A DNA stretch of 64,000 nucleotides, from NCBI GenBank assembly GCA_019914945.1, contig CM034104.1, positions 3,722,501-3,786,500 of the forward strand, read 5' to 3'. Under the pieces are notes generated by a model. That model had not been told where the DNA came from. It saw only the letters and a list, made by a program, of their open reading frames with translations, and made no database searches. Shown here piece by piece: positions 1-22,735 of this stretch. How positions within the stretch are numbered: the stretch's first letter is position 1; each line of letters opens with the position of its first letter. Source of the stretch: Typha latifolia. Taxonomy: Eukaryota; Streptophyta; Magnoliopsida; Poales; Typhaceae. A program made the translations under genes and the position numbers.

Positions 1-2870
1 AAAAAAAAAAAAAAAAAAATTGTAACGCCCCCGCCCGGCACGACACGTGCACGCCCACACGGCACGCACGGCGCTCACGCACAGATACTCTCCTGTGCAC
101 ATATAATCATGACATCATAAAAAAAATATCCTGCTAACATATCCATGATCACATAATCCATCGCCAAATAAATCATACTCTTAACCAAATAAACTTGTTA
201 ACATATGAATATCAAAGTCCACAATAATATACACTAGACTGCTACACAATCTGGCAGGGCCCACACAGGCCACAACAAACCATCAAGATACCATTAAACA
301 ACTGATACAAGAGTACACTATGATTCGACCTGTATTATACAAATCATCGTCTAATACAAAAGAGTACAAATATCAAATACTAGTACAACTCAATTTTTAT
401 ATAAACCATCATCTATACTATCTCGCATTTATAGCTCACCTCATCATCACTCTAAAATATCTTCTCAAGATATCTCAGGTCACTATCACGTACCACAAAC
501 CTGAGGGGTTAGAAAAGAAATAAAGCGAGTCATGAGCAAAAGGCTCAGTGAATAGACCTTACCCCGAATCAGTGATGCCAAACAGAGAGTAAATCATGTA
601 CTGGATAATATGAATTAGAAAGCAACATCATGTCATGAATGAGTATATAAATGCATCCTCAATAATACATAATTGAAAAGTAGATAATATGTCATACTGA
701 TAAAAGTATACAATCCTCGACAATGAATAAATAAATCTCCATGTCATATGATCATCATAACTCTCTATCAAATATGATATATGATGCATGCCGACCATGA
801 CTATGCGATGATATCAAATGCAACCATATATGATATATATTGACCCCTCAATAATCAGTTATGTTAGATAAAAATAAAATCATATGCATTTCTCAACATC
901 ACGATCATCACCGACATCTCGGTATAATATCATCATACTAGACCACTATGCACAGTCAATACCCGGTACCCGGTCTCAACATCATGCCCGAAGGCTCAGA
1001 GCATACTCTGCCATCCGCAAGGAGTATCTCAAATATAATTATACCCCGCCACCTGCTAGGGTATCAACATCCATCCGCACGGCACACACACACATAGTTG
1101 ATAGAAACCTCGTGAGGATAACTCGCCACATATGCCCTAGCGAATGGCATGTGTCCGAATGTCTGCTGCGCACACAGACTAACGACCTCAGACGTAAGGC
1201 CAACAGGATCGTGACCATGTCGAGCGATCAATCATCCACCAAGCGCGTCCTAACCCTCGCGCCCACTCGGGTATCCTCACGCTTTCTATCAACTATCCTT
1301 TCAATCACATTTCATGCTTTCCTTCTAAATGACAAATCATATGCATATATCCAGTATGATAACAAGTCAATACATAACAGGAATTTAGGTGGAATAGGAA
1401 TCAAGAGAAAATGATGCAATGTAGTCTCCAACTGTATTGTCGACACATGCATACTCATGCTAATCTATTACATGCATACTCATGCTACAGATCAACTCGG
1501 TAAACAATCATAACAGTAGAATCATCTCTGATTATCTCTATATATATCACTAATGTACTCTTATTCCAAATCAGCGTAATCGAATGCATGATAAAATATG
1601 CTCGACTATTATCTCTAGATAAAATCATATAATCATGCTGGAGGCCAAAACATGCATATACACAAATATATAATATAACCTAATTTGAGAAAGGCGTCTA
1701 AGGGATAAGACTACTCACTGTCTGATAAGAAGACACGAACCACGCATCTCTCACGTCCGTCAGTCAAACATCAACTCATTGTCAGGATCCACGGGGTCTC
1801 ACATAAGGGGTTCAGGGTCTGAAAATATTTAAATGATATGATGTCAGCCGTTTATCCCATTTAGAATTTATTGGTGTAAAATATAATAAATTATTTGATT
1901 TTATTAAATAACTTGATATACATTATATATATATAATTATGATAACCTTATTCAATTATTTAGCAATTATTACTTTTACTTAACTAGTTACTAATCATAC
2001 ATATATTAATCATTATTCATAAATTCAAAAGTAATTATTTGAGCTCAGCATTTTATTGCATAGAAAATAATATATAATAATAATAAGGTGCTAGAAACAC
2101 ATTGAATACTCAAATGTATTAAATATATGCATGTATAAGCATACATAAACGTTAATAGAAACTTATAAATTTAATTATTTTTAATAGAACTAACTATATA
2201 AAATATAAGATTATTATCAATATGATTACATGTATTAATCTAATAAACAGTGGCAAAACTATATATAATCATATGCAAGTACTTATAACTATAATTAATA
2301 AATTATTATACTAATAATACTTAGCTAATACTTATGTTAGTGAGTATAAATTATCAAAATAATCAATCATCTAGATAACTGATTTACCTATATTTTAGAA
2401 ACTAAATCATATGATTAATATAAACAAATTAAAAAGGGATCAATCCCTTGTCATAGTCTTTGGGCTCGGCACTACACCTTTCTGATCTGGGCCGAGCCTA
2501 GCACTATTGCAGAAGGGAAGAAAAACTGAGGAAGATGAAGAAGAAGAAAGAAGGAGGAGAAAGAAAGGAAGAAGAAGAAGAAGAGAAGAGAAGAGAAGAA
2601 AAGAGAAGAGAAGAGAAGAAAAGAGAAGAAGGGAAGAAGGAGGAGGGAGGTGCGGACCCGGGCTGGCGGGGAGGGCACCGGCAGCTGGTGGCCAGCCAGC
2701 TGCCGGCCTCTCGCCGGCGGCTCGGCTCCAACGGGCCCGAGCCCAAGGTAAGAAGAGAGAGAGAGAGAGAGATAGTGAGAGAGAGAAGAAGAGAGAAGAA
2801 GAAAGAGGAGGAGAAAGAGCTCACCGGCACTCGTGGAGGTGGCGGCGGCGGCGGCGATAGTTCGGCCTCG

Positions 2871-2872
<2 letters not shown>

Positions 2873-2932
<60 letters not shown>
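2873..2932. repeat. (GA)n microsatellite
   Basis: About 30 uninterrupted GA dinucleotides lie within a longer purine-rich stretch of the probable LTR. Long open frames across it (R/E repeats on one strand, L/S repeats on the other) are artefacts of the dinucleotide repeat. Confidence 0.95.
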
Positions 2933-2935
<3 letters not shown>

Positions 2936-3037
2936 TTAAAGAGAGAGAGGGAAGGCGGTGGGAGGTTGGCGGTAGCTGCGGCGGCGCTGGGCCTGCCGCT
3001 GCCAAACGGCCGCAGCCGGTTGGCTGCAGCGACGCGA

Positions 3038-3053
3038 GGGGGGGGGGGGGGGG
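3038..3053. repeat. Poly-G run
   Basis: Sixteen consecutive G residues lie near one end of the probable LTR, followed within 50 bases by a poly-T run (3087-3101). Such runs are prone to length errors in sequencing. Confidence 0.9.
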
Positions 3054-3118
3054 TGCGTGGCACCTCGTGCCCATGCAAAAATTAAATTTTTTTTTTTTTT
3101 TGGGATTGGGTTGTTACA

Positions 3119-3639
3119 TAAATCATAGCAAACACTATGAAAAAGTGACTCTCACTAGAAAGAGAGAGAGAGGAAAAACTATGAATGTGCCCAAACTAGA
3201 TTAGTTTACTCACTTTAAAGTAGAAATAAATCTCATTCATTAAATATTTCAGCATTTTTGACCCATTAATATTATTTTCAATTGAAGTACTAGCAGTCGA
3301 ACATAGGATAAAAAGCTCTCTTCACTCAATAATAAAATATATATTCTATGAAGAAATTAGAAAACTCTTAGATATTCTCACTCCATGTCCTTAAATAGAG
3401 GTGAGAAATATCTGAAATTAATGCTTGAATAAACCTCCAAAGAAAACTCTAAATTCGAATTTAGAATCTAAACTTTTATTTGATGTCTTGCATGTGCCAT
3501 CCGATCCGGATTCCGGACACCCTAAATCGGATCCAAGTCCGACCCGAATCCGCTCGGTAACGCATATATCCGTTAACCGTTGGTTCGGTTTGATCTGCCT
3601 CGGATCTCCGTTAGGGTTAAGGTCTCGGAAGTCGCATCA
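3119..3639 (+). promoter_or_regulatory. Upstream region of the STR6-like gene
   Basis: These 520 bases separate the probable LTR from the first codon of the STR6-like gene. I see no coding exon. The last 150 bases are richer in GC and contain CCGGATCCG-type stretches, likely 5' UTR. No convincing TATA box was picked out. The LTR therefore sits about half a kilobase from the gene and could influence its promoter. Confidence 0.4.
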
Positions 3640-12771
<9,132 letters not shown>

Positions 12772-13334
12772 ATTTTGGAAAACTAATCTACTTTGTTGTA
12801 CTCTAATTATGAGCACATTGAAAATGACAACCTAGTTCATGGTTCAATTCTGAAGATCTCAAAGCTGAAAGAGTGCTCTGTAACTCTCAACAAAAGAAGT
12901 GAAAGAGATATGAACGAGTGGAGATTCATGAACTACTGTTGTAGCTTCTTTCCTTCTATTTTCGTTTGTTTGATAAAACTACTATTGTAGTTACTGCTAG
13001 TGGATCATCAATTTTTTATATATTAAGAATGCTATTATAATTATGAATATTTTGTGATGCAAGGGCTGACTAGGTGTACTTTATTGGAGGAATCACAGTA
13101 TAATTACAGTGAGCAGCAAGTTAGTGTAATCTTACTTGGAAAATAAAAATGCTTTCTATGTATTAAATATAAATTTCTCATAATGCTATACACTAATACA
13201 CTATGATAATTCTTGATAAAGTTGAATACTATGATAATTTTTGGGTAAATTATAAATTGCCCACACGCAGTTTTGCCTAAAATAAAACTACCTCACAAGG
13301 TTCAATTTGAATCACTTTACGTTAAGTGAAAGTA

Positions 13335-13369
<35 letters not shown>

Positions 13370-13991
13370 GGAAATTTTTCTACCATAACAAATATTAAGA
13401 TGTCATGACTGCCTTCTTCTTCTTTCATTACATTTACTTATTTTATCTTATATTCAAATTTAAAATAAAATATATTTTTTAATCTCTTTTATCTTCCCTT
13501 ATCTGAGGTTACAAGTCTAAAATCTTAATTATTTATCAACAAAAGATCTTAGTTATTATTTAACGATGCTAACGTGCCTCTCTAACTCTCTTTAAATACA
13601 TGATTATTGAATGAAAAAGTTTAATCATCTTAAAATATAAGTAAAAAATTTATATTTACTCAAATAATGAAATATTAATATCACACGGGAATTATGGAAA
13701 TTTATACTTTTTTATTAAGTTTGGATAAATGAGGACAAAGTAATACCAAAAAATTGAAAATAACCACACGAGTAATTTGAATTTAATCTATATTTTCTCT
13801 TTCCTAAAATGATGCACGTAAAGAAGGAATTTTTTAAACAATGATTAGCTTCTATAAATGCATCTCCGAGATTCGTAAACACAGATAAAGATATCCTTCT
13901 CGTATCAACGGCTAGGATTGCTGGGCTCTCTCCAAGTCGAAGGTGATATAGAGGGGGGACACGCAGCGCAATACGCAGGGGGGTTTAGACA
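12772..13991. other. Intergenic region between STR6 and ICP55
   Basis: It holds the 3' UTR of the STR6-like gene, an AT-rich middle with a TA microsatellite, and the 5' region of ICP55. The last 130 bases are GC-richer and probably transcribed leader. No further exon or known repeat was recognised. Confidence 0.6.
13338..13366. repeat. (TA)n microsatellite
   Basis: About 14 TA dinucleotides lie in an AT-rich intergenic stretch. Confidence 0.9.
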
Positions 13992-16900
13992 ATGGCAATC
14001 CGGTGCTTGAGAGTATTACAAGGCAACGTCTCCACCCGCAAGGTAGTCGATGAAAATTTCTTGAGTTTTTCTCAAAAGATGGATCCTTTTGCTTCTGGTT
14101 TTAGCACTTTTGCTTCTCTTCTTTCGCTTCCCTAAGCCTTTGCCGTCGCTGATGATTAACTGATCTGGGTGGGATTGGAAACACTCCAAGATGTGATTTT
14201 GAAGTGGTTTTCGTTTATTTTGTCATGATTCATGAGGAGGGTTCTCCTTATATTCTTAAAATTGGATGGTTTTCTGTAGTTGTAAAGTTTTCTGAGTTCT
14301 GACTACAAACTTAAGTGCTCTTTTGTGTCGTTATTTTGGTTGAGATGGTAAAAGATTGTTCATCAGCTTTAGATTTGATGTCTTGAATAGATTCTGATAC
14401 TTTATTTGTTCTCCTGTGGGCATTCCTAGGTTGCAGCTCGGCTTTTCCCAACTTCACATGATCTCAATGCGTACACTTCATATACTACTGAAAGAACCAT
14501 CGATGTTGGCCAACCAACTCCACTATCTCATCCTCACGTACTTCAAATTTGACCTTGCATTTGTAACATAGATAGTATTGATGTTTACACATAAGTGGCT
14601 TATTACTTTTTTTTTCTCTGTTTGGGCATCAGTTGATTTTGAGGATGTAGTAAGTGCTACAGTATTGTTTGTCGAAGCCCATTTGAACTCTTGATAGAGT
14701 GCAGTACTTGTCCAGCTTTCTTATTTAAGTTTGCATTGGCCATTGATAAATGTTTGTTCTACAAAACTAGATTTTTCTTTTATGCCTGGACACTGAAAGT
14801 GCAGAATTTGTGGAGAGCTTCTATGTTCACCGTCAAAGCATAAACATCGTCCTTTCCTATCATTTGCATGTTTTTTTGGATTGAATAGATTTCTCATGTA
14901 CTTATTTCCATATCGTTGCTTTTGTTCATTCTATTCTCTTAGTTTTGTTACTGTGCACCTTGAAACCTTCATCTGCAATTCATCTATCTTTTGTCTTTTA
15001 GAATTTAGTTTCAAATTTCCAGTTCTCAGTAACTTGCAAGGCAGTTGGGGTACTTAACTTTCTCCAACATGTGAAAATTATCTGTCTACTTGTGTCAGTT
15101 GTTTATTGTCTAAATTTAGACATTTCTCCTGGAAATGAAAATATGTAAAGTGCAGCTTTATTCTTGGAAGGTTTGTTTACTGTTTACATTTAAACAAAGA
15201 AATAATGGTCAATGGACCTCTTCTCTTCCTCCATCTGTTGTTGTATTTATGCCGCTTCCTTATTTTGCAACAGTTACTTGCACAAGGAGAGATTACCTCT
15301 GGCATGAAAAGTGGTGAATATATCTCAAGACGGAAGAGGCTTTTGGAGTTGCTTCCCGAGAAGAGCTTAGCTATCATTGCATCTGCACCTGTGAAAATGA
15401 TGACTGATGTGGTGCCATACTCATTCAGACAGGATGCTGATTACCTCTATATTACAGGTTGTTCTCAACCTGGTGGTGTAGCTGTTCTAAGTGAGGACTG
15501 TGGCTTATGTATGTTTATGCCAGATCCAGATCCTCATGTAAGACATAATTTCTAATTCTCTCTGATCTGATATTATGAGAAGATGCATCCTTTACCTATA
15601 TTGGAACTAAGATTTGCTTTCTGAGTTTCTGTTATCAAATGACCGAATACAAGGCATCTATCAGTTGGTGGATTTTGCTGTTGAAATTTTGGAAACATAA
15701 TTCTTAGGTTTTATTTGGATATCTTTTATCACTTTTCCAACCTTGGGCTTATTCATTTTATCTTTTTGAATATGAAGGATGTCATACTAGTAAATGATAA
15801 ATCGACAAAGTTAAATAAAGAAAGATGTAATTCACAATATCAGGTTTGTCATACCATACTCATGTTTCTTATGGCCAGATAAGAATCTGACAAATGATGG
15901 TTCCGAGTGATTTTCAGAGTGTGAGCATGGATAGGTGAAAAGACAAATGATCAATAATTCGACATGTAAAGTGTAAACCTTTATACTGTGTAAAACTATC
16001 TTCCAAATGACTATGTTCAGTTTAATCTATATGTTTAGTTTATCAAGAGAAGGAAGAATATGCAGTCAACAGATGCCTTCCAGCCTTGGGCCTTGCCTTG
16101 TAACACGCTCGGGTGGCTGACCGCACCACACTTGGACTACACTAAGGCCTTCTAGCCTTGGGCCTTGCTTTGTAAGGCAGCAACTTGCACACGCTCGGGT
16201 GGCTGACAACACCACACTTGGACTACACTTAGGTCCTCTGGCACTGCCTTGCATTCTAAGACAGCAGCGTGAACACGCTCCAGTGGCTGAGCACACCATT
16301 GTAAGGCAGCAACGTGCAGATGCTTGGGTAGCAGGGTGCACATGCTTGGGTAACGGCGAGACTATTAGTGCCTGAAATCCGTTTATTTTCATATCTGGCA
16401 CCTGCTAGTATATATAGTAGCAAAGCCTTCTACAATTGTAAGGTTGCTTAAAAGGATCACATTCATGATCTCCTGGCACCAATTATTGATGCTTCCTTCA
16501 TTATTTTTGTTTTGTTGGGAGATGTGTTATATGAAAAATGAAATTTAAAATGGGCTTATGTTTGTGTAGTACAGATTATGATTCTTTTCTCCATGTAATT
16601 CCATGTAATATAGAACCATTGATGCTTGACCTACTGATTACAGATCTAAGATTTTAATGAGGATGAGGTTTTCCCTTGAAACAATAGTTGTTTGTGGTAA
16701 GGGAATCAATATATACAATAGGTGTATGTATACACTGTATCAGATTGAAATGTTTATTTTCTTTCTACCAGTTTGGGGCATGCCAGGTCCCTATAAACTT
16801 TTGTTACTTGTATAGTCCTACATTCTTTCACAACATTGATATTATATCCTAGGATGCAGTTTGGCAAGGTCAAGCTGCTGGAGCTGAAGCAGCGGTGAAT

Positions 16901-19900
16901 TTTTTCAAAGCGGAAAAAGCTTATCCACTTAGCAAGATGCATAAGGTCAGTTCTTAATATTGGTGCGCAATTGTGCATGCAAATCACTTGTAACAGATGT
17001 CTATTTTTGTATTGCTTTGGAATAGTCCATTGGATCGAACTGTATGATGCCATAGACAATAGTCATTCATGTATTATTGAGAGAACTTGGTAGTATATCT
17101 TTTCACAGTAGCAACCAAAACTCTGTTAATGCAGATCCTTCCGGAAATGATTGGGCGTGCAACACAAGTGTTTCATAATGTAAAAACAGCCTCACCATCT
17201 TACATGGAGTTGGAGGCTTTCCATCAGGCATCACATAACGACCAAGTGAAAGATCTTGCACGTTACACTCATGAACTGCGATGGATAAAGTCTTCATCAG
17301 AACTTAAGTTAATGAGGGAATCCGCATCAATCGCATGTCAGGTACTCTTTCTTGTTAAATTTTGAGAACAAGTTTCTGTTTTCATCTAACTTGAGGAGAT
17401 ATACAAATAATTGTCATGTAATAATTGATCACTGCATATATAACAAGGATAGTGTATTTACCTTCTTTTCCTGCCATGTGATGGTTAATCTGTCGATCTT
17501 TTAATTAATAGATGCTCCAGCAAAATCACCTTCCACGAGTATGCAAATTGTTGAAAGCAATTATCTTACTGATATAGCTTTTATGATTTTTTGAAAAGCT
17601 ACTTGACATATTAGGTAATAGAAAAAATGATCTGTTGAGAATCGTCCAGAATATTTCTTATATTCAGTGTATCAGCTGTCTAGTCAAAACTTTTACTATG
17701 GTACAATATATGAACCAAATAAATAAACATGGTTTGAGATTTTGAAACTAAGACGTAGATAGTCCTGTGAAACTCAAACTGATGAGTCAGGTCCTCCCAC
17801 TATCATAACATGTTTATTGACCATGCTATCCAAAACCTAAAGTTGTTAAATGGTCAAATATATTGCTTCATATGAAGACTATAATATGTATATTGATAAA
17901 CATTGCTCTCATTAGATCATCTTCCACCAAGAGACATTCTCTCTATGAAGTTATTGCTGTCCTCCTATACAAGGCAAATATCTTTTTAAAAAAAAAAACT
18001 AAATTAAGATAAATGCATTTTTTTCAACTTTCAACAGAGGTTTAGTGCAGCACTTGTTAGTTGTTACAGAGTATCTTGGAATTACATGCCGCTGAAAGAA
18101 TTGTGCTTTATTATAACTATACAGTCGTGTCTCTTCTTCGTATAGGAAAAGTTTGTGGCACTGCTTCCTAGAGAATACTTGGCAGGGGTGGCAATTCCAA
18201 AGTTTCTTGTATTTCCAATTTACTAATAGTTCCTGATCACTGACAATCTTTTTCCTTCTTGGCTAGTCTCTTCTACAAACAATGTTATTTTCGAGGACTT
18301 ATCCAGAGGAGAGCATACTATCAGCTAAGGTTGAGTTTGAATGCAAAATGAGAGGTGCCCAAAGAATGGCGTAAGCATCTTCCACTTTCATTTTTTGAAT
18401 TCTCTACAGTATTTTTTTTTTCTGTGGAATCAAACAATGACAAACATTCACTTTTATTTGAGTAGTAAGCTGATTGCAACTTTATCGGGTCCACTGCTGA
18501 TTCAGTAAACAAGCCAAGTATTATGGCTTAAGCATGTTGACCTGTTTTCTCTCTTTTGTTCTCCATTTCTGTCACCTGTTTATTTTATCAATTATCCTTC
18601 TACCCTTCCTTGTCCTTTTCCATAATCACTTTAGAGTCACTGGGTGGTCCATCTAAAAGGAGGTGCTGTTAGGTGATCTGGCTCCCCACTGCATAGAAAT
18701 TTCCTGCTTATTTGACTTATGTTACTTTTTGTTAGGTTTTCATTTAGTTGGAACAACTAGGTGGTTTGTATGCTTAACTATCCTAACTTTGACCTAGTTA
18801 TTTTTTTTCCATGGTGACTACTGGACTCTTTTTTTAGTCCTAATGAAAACCAAAATATATGCCTGCCTGAAGAGACCTGGATAGGTCTGTTTCCCCCTCT
18901 CATTCTCCTCTTTTACTTTTTTGTTTTCTGGTTATTATTTTCTCTTCACACCTTTTCCTCTGTTGATGCCTTCTACCATTCACTCTTAGTCGTTTAGAAT
19001 AGTGATTCTTTTGGATTGTGATTGATTAAGATCAGTCAAGATATGATCTATCATGATATCTGGAGTTTTAAATCTGATTTACCAAATGATTAATAACTTA
19101 AGAAGCAGAAGTTCTCCTTAAGATACATTAATTGCTTTCCTTTCTGCTTAATTTTTTGACTTTTTGAGGGAAAAAAAGGAAAACCTCTTTATCTTTACCT
19201 GGTTTGCATTTATAACCACTTTAAAGCTCATTGGAAGTTTCCTAATATCAATCTCAAACCTTATGGCATCCTTGGAAGTTTTAATTTCAGGTAATTTCAT
19301 TAGATTTCTTTTTACTTGCCCTTCTCCTTGAGATATGGAATACATGCGATAGTATGACCCACACCCTAATTTTTGTAACTTTATAGGTCCACATGCAAGA
19401 ATGACAATTGTGCATCCCCTAGGAGCCTCAAATGTTTTTTTTAAAGATCATCACCATGCTACCATTTTGGAAATAAAAGGAACAGGATATCCAGCAAATG
19501 CTCTGTGCCTGACATCTAACACTTACATGATTAACAGGGAAAAATGCTTTCAGATCATTCATTCCTCTCTTTTGAGTTGATAAAGAATAGTACTATCTCT
19601 CTTAGTACATAACAAAGATAGACATAGTTCCTTGATTACTCATAACTTCTTCATTTGTCATTTCTAGATTTAATCCTGTAGTTGGTGGTGGAGCAAATGG
19701 AAGCATTATTCACTACTCTCGTAATGATCAAAAAGTAAGAAACATGTTGTTTTTGCATACTTGTTGATGCCAAACATCCGGCCTCTTAGTTAAGTTGATG
19801 CTTAAAGTTTGACAGATCAAAGCTGGGAAACTCGTGCTTATGGATATCGGGTGTGAGTTTCATGGTTACCTTAGTGACTTAACCCGCACTTGGCCACCTT

Positions 19901-22508
19901 GTGGCAACTTTTCCTCTGCCCAGGTGCTTGCTGCATATCTCCTTTCTTTGATTTATATAAGTAAAAATAACTTTTGGTGATCATTATTCCCCTTATCATC
20001 CTACATTTCTCTATGTTCACGTGCCCTGTGCAAAAGTACGTATGGCTATATATAAGGACAAAAAGAATGAAATATGTAAGCATTATGCTAGCAACAGTCA
20101 GAACGTCTATTTTATGATGCAGACCAGAAGGACAAAGCATGAGATTACATATTTTAACTTTGTAGATACATCATTTCTCTGCTCCTCGAGATTTGACTAG
20201 TTGACTGGCTCTATTTCTGAATCATTGTACTTAAAAGACTTGACCAATTAAGAAGTGCCTGTTTGTTTACTGAACAACAGAGAAGTCATACTCTCTTTGT
20301 CCTTGAATTGTATGTCATCAATGTCAGTTATTATATGGTTTATACATTTTTGTTATTTCCTTTTAATTATCAGCCATATTTACTGTGTAATTGTACTGAT
20401 GTCTGAAATCAGTTTATATCGTCGGCATGTATTTGGTATCTAAGTCTTACACTTGAATTTCAGGAAATGTTGTATAGTCTGATACTAGAAACAAATAAAG
20501 AATGCATGAAGCTTTGTAAACCAGGAGCGAGCATTCGTCAAATACACAACTACTCGGTTGGTTCTTCGTCCCAAGCTCTTAATATTGTTCATACTTTATA
20601 TTTTGCAACTTTGAGCTATATGCAGAGATTGAAAGATCTTGATGTCAGTTCTTTGCAATGATAATTGTTGATTTGATGTGAAAGGGAAATTAAATTGATG
20701 ATTTGATGTGCTTTATTTCCTTTTACCCCACAGTTTCTTGCAGGCTGATGTTATCTTTTACTGAATTTTCCCTGAACAGTGCTGTGTAATGTGTGTTATA
20801 AACTTTTTATCGACTTCTTTAGGATTGTTTGCCTAGTTTGCTCAGGATGTAATTTGACATTTTGTAACTTCAATTTTGTGAAGAATATCAATTCATATCA
20901 TACTTTATGTTTTGTAACTTCAATTTTGGATTGACAAATCATTGATGGTTTTCTATCAAGTTTCCTTTCATCTTCTTATTATTGTATATTAATCTAGTTA
21001 TTTTGACCATGATTCTTGTGGATTATTGGACACCTGTGATTCATTGTTAGACCTTGAAAGCAATAATATATAATCTGATACTGTAACTCGAGTTCAAGTC
21101 CTTACTGGGAAATTCATCACTTCATGGTGTGGCTGTCAACTACCAGAATTCCATGCAACTTTATTAGCATAAAACAGCAACGATCTTCTGAGTATCATAA
21201 TATTACTTTCTTGGTTCGGTGTGCAAACGCAGGTTCAGATGTTACGGAGAGGGCTCAAAGAACTTGGAATTTTGAAAGATGGTAGTAGTTATGCGTACCA
21301 CCAGCTAAATCCAACCTCAATAGGTTCTAGTCTAGTAACTTTTCACTATATTTTCTCCTAGTGTGTTTTCTTTCCTTTATCTTGTTGGTGTTCCATGTGC
21401 TGTTTGTGAAATAAGTGCCATAAAAAAGTTGTAAGCATTAATCTGCTGCCGTTCTATCACGCTATTTGAAGGATCCTAATGATGAAAAAATATATATGGT
21501 ACTATTTTCCAGGTCATTATCTAGGAATGGATGTTCATGATTCAGCTGTTATTAGCAATGACCGTCCTCTTGAGCCGGGTGTTGTAAGTTATAATCATTC
21601 CCTTGTAGGAACAAGAAGCTTCTAATTCCTTTGAATTTTCCATGCTGATTTCATTCTTCCATGTTGCAAAACCTAATGTGCAGAAGTTCATTGTTCTTGC
21701 ATTTTCAAAATCAGACAATTCAATATACAGAGAGAAATTAAATGTTGTTTGGGTCAACCAGACTTAGTTGACTCTTTCCACATTGCAAAACCTAATGTGC
21801 AGTAGTTCATTGTACTTGCATTTTCAAAATCAGACAATTCAATATACAGAGAGAAATTAAATGTTGTTTGGGTCAACCAGACTGTGTAGTTGACTCTATT
21901 TAGATTTAAGCTGGTTCAGATTGGATTGAATCAGATCATATTGCTACACATGTCTCGTCATATTAAAGTAGTACAGTCAAGTCCATTCATGCTTTGTTTG
22001 TTTCAGGCGTACTACATCTAACAGCAGCGAGTCTCTGCATGAAGTTGCAACTCATGCACCTGGGCATCTTCATAATAGATACTCATGTTAATTAAAAAGC
22101 TTTTAACATCTAAACACTGTATGATGCTGAAATTCACACAAGTTGCTTTTCCCTCATAATAAATTTAGACAGCAGTCTGTTCTAGTTCCCCAGGAACTGT
22201 TGTATTTTAGTAGTTCTTCATCTTAGGCTTAATGTTTGAGGCCATTGTTTCAATTCTTTTAAGTTAGCATGATAAAGAGTTTGTATATGGGCAGGTAATC
22301 ACAATAGAGCCGGGAGTTTATATACCCTCAAACTATGATGCGCCCGACAGGTATCTGCTGAACAATGACTTGCTACTATCTTCTTGAGACAATTTCTGCT
22401 TTCACTCATCAGCCACTAATTGACTTTGCAGGTTTCTAGGCATTGGAATAAGGATCGAGGACGAAGTCCTCATCACTGAAACTGGGCATGAGGTACAACT
22501 GTGACTTT

Positions 22509-22552
<44 letters not shown>

Positions 22553-22735
22553 GGATCTGTAGTATATCGAAGTATTATTAATCTTGCGCTGCTATAATTT
22601 CTCATATGTATCTAATTGTGAGAGCAGGTTCTAACAGGATCAATGCCCAAAGAAATTTCCCACATTACCTCATTGCTTAACCTTGGTCATAATAAAGGAA
22701 CAGAAGCCCCTGAATTGAAAGCAGCATTCAGCTGA
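13992..22735 (+). CDS. ICP55: Intermediate-cleaving peptidase 55, mitochondrial (M24B aminopeptidase)
   Basis: Fourteen exons splice in frame to 493 residues: 13992-14042, 14430-14537, 15274-15537, 16853-16945, 17135-17341, 18267-18370, 19668-19734, 19816-19923, 20464-20556, 21233-21323, 21513-21583, 22295-22350, 22432-22492, 22628-22735. In the family this enzyme trims one residue from mitochondrial proteins after presequence removal, stabilising them under the N-end rule. The N-terminus (MAIRCLRVLQG) is basic and hydrophobic, as a targeting peptide should be. An aminopeptidase-P N domain (YSFRQDADYLYITG) is followed by a pita-bread catalytic domain. Its five metal ligands are visible: Asp308 (MDIG), Asp319 (DLTRT), His397 (GHYLG), Glu424 (IEPGVY) and Glu447 (RIEDE). 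Length equals the usual plant size. The gene follows STR6 on the same strand, as in Arabidopsis. Confidence 0.95.
16073..16365. repeat. GC-rich minisatellite in ICP55 intron 3
   Basis: About three and a half degenerate copies of an 80-90 base unit lie in tandem. Shared pieces include AGCCTTGGGCCTTGC, ACACGCTCGGGTGGCTGA and CACACTTGGACTACACT. The block is much richer in GC than the intron around it. Open frames on both strands here are repeat artefacts. Confidence 0.85.
21664..21897. repeat. 119-bp tandem duplication in ICP55 intron 11
   Basis: Unit one (21664-21782) and unit two (21783-21897) are nearly identical. Both run from TTGCAAAACCTAATGTGCAG through TTTGGGTCAACCAGAC to GTTGACTCT. Only a few substitutions and a short indel separate them, so the duplication is recent. 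Confidence 0.93.
22510..22549. repeat. (CT)n microsatellite in ICP55 intron 13
   Basis: About 20 CT dinucleotides lie in the last intron, close to the exon 13 donor. The pyrimidine run is on the sense strand. Confidence 0.93.

Larger units (their letters stand above)
21..3118 (-). mobile_element. Probable large solo LTR (Ty3/gypsy-like)
   Basis: The segment begins TGTAAC and ends GTTACA, so either strand reads TG...CA. On the minus strand it opens TGTAACAACCC, a start often seen in plant gypsy LTRs. The flanking pentamers are AAAAT (16-20) and TAAAT (3119-3123), which match at 4 of 5 positions and would be an imperfect target duplication. No primer-binding site or polypurine tract lies beside either end, and no gag or pol is visible, so a solo LTR fits better than a full element. 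Inside are an AT-rich stretch (1800-2430), a purine-rich block (2510-2830), a GA repeat and a G run. Large LTRs of several kilobases are known for monocot Del/Tekay elements. The window begins in poly-A just outside, so the left edge is less secure. Confidence 0.45.

Noticed and set aside
884..1414. 176-codon open frame on the plus strand
   Set aside because: It lies inside the probable LTR, matches no family and has no splice or promoter support.
2472..3204. Several long overlapping frames on both strands rich in R/E or L/S
   Set aside because: They are translations of GA/CT repeats and poly-purine tracts, not genes.
12793..12990. Small frame just after STR6
   Set aside because: It lies in the expected 3' UTR and has no family match.
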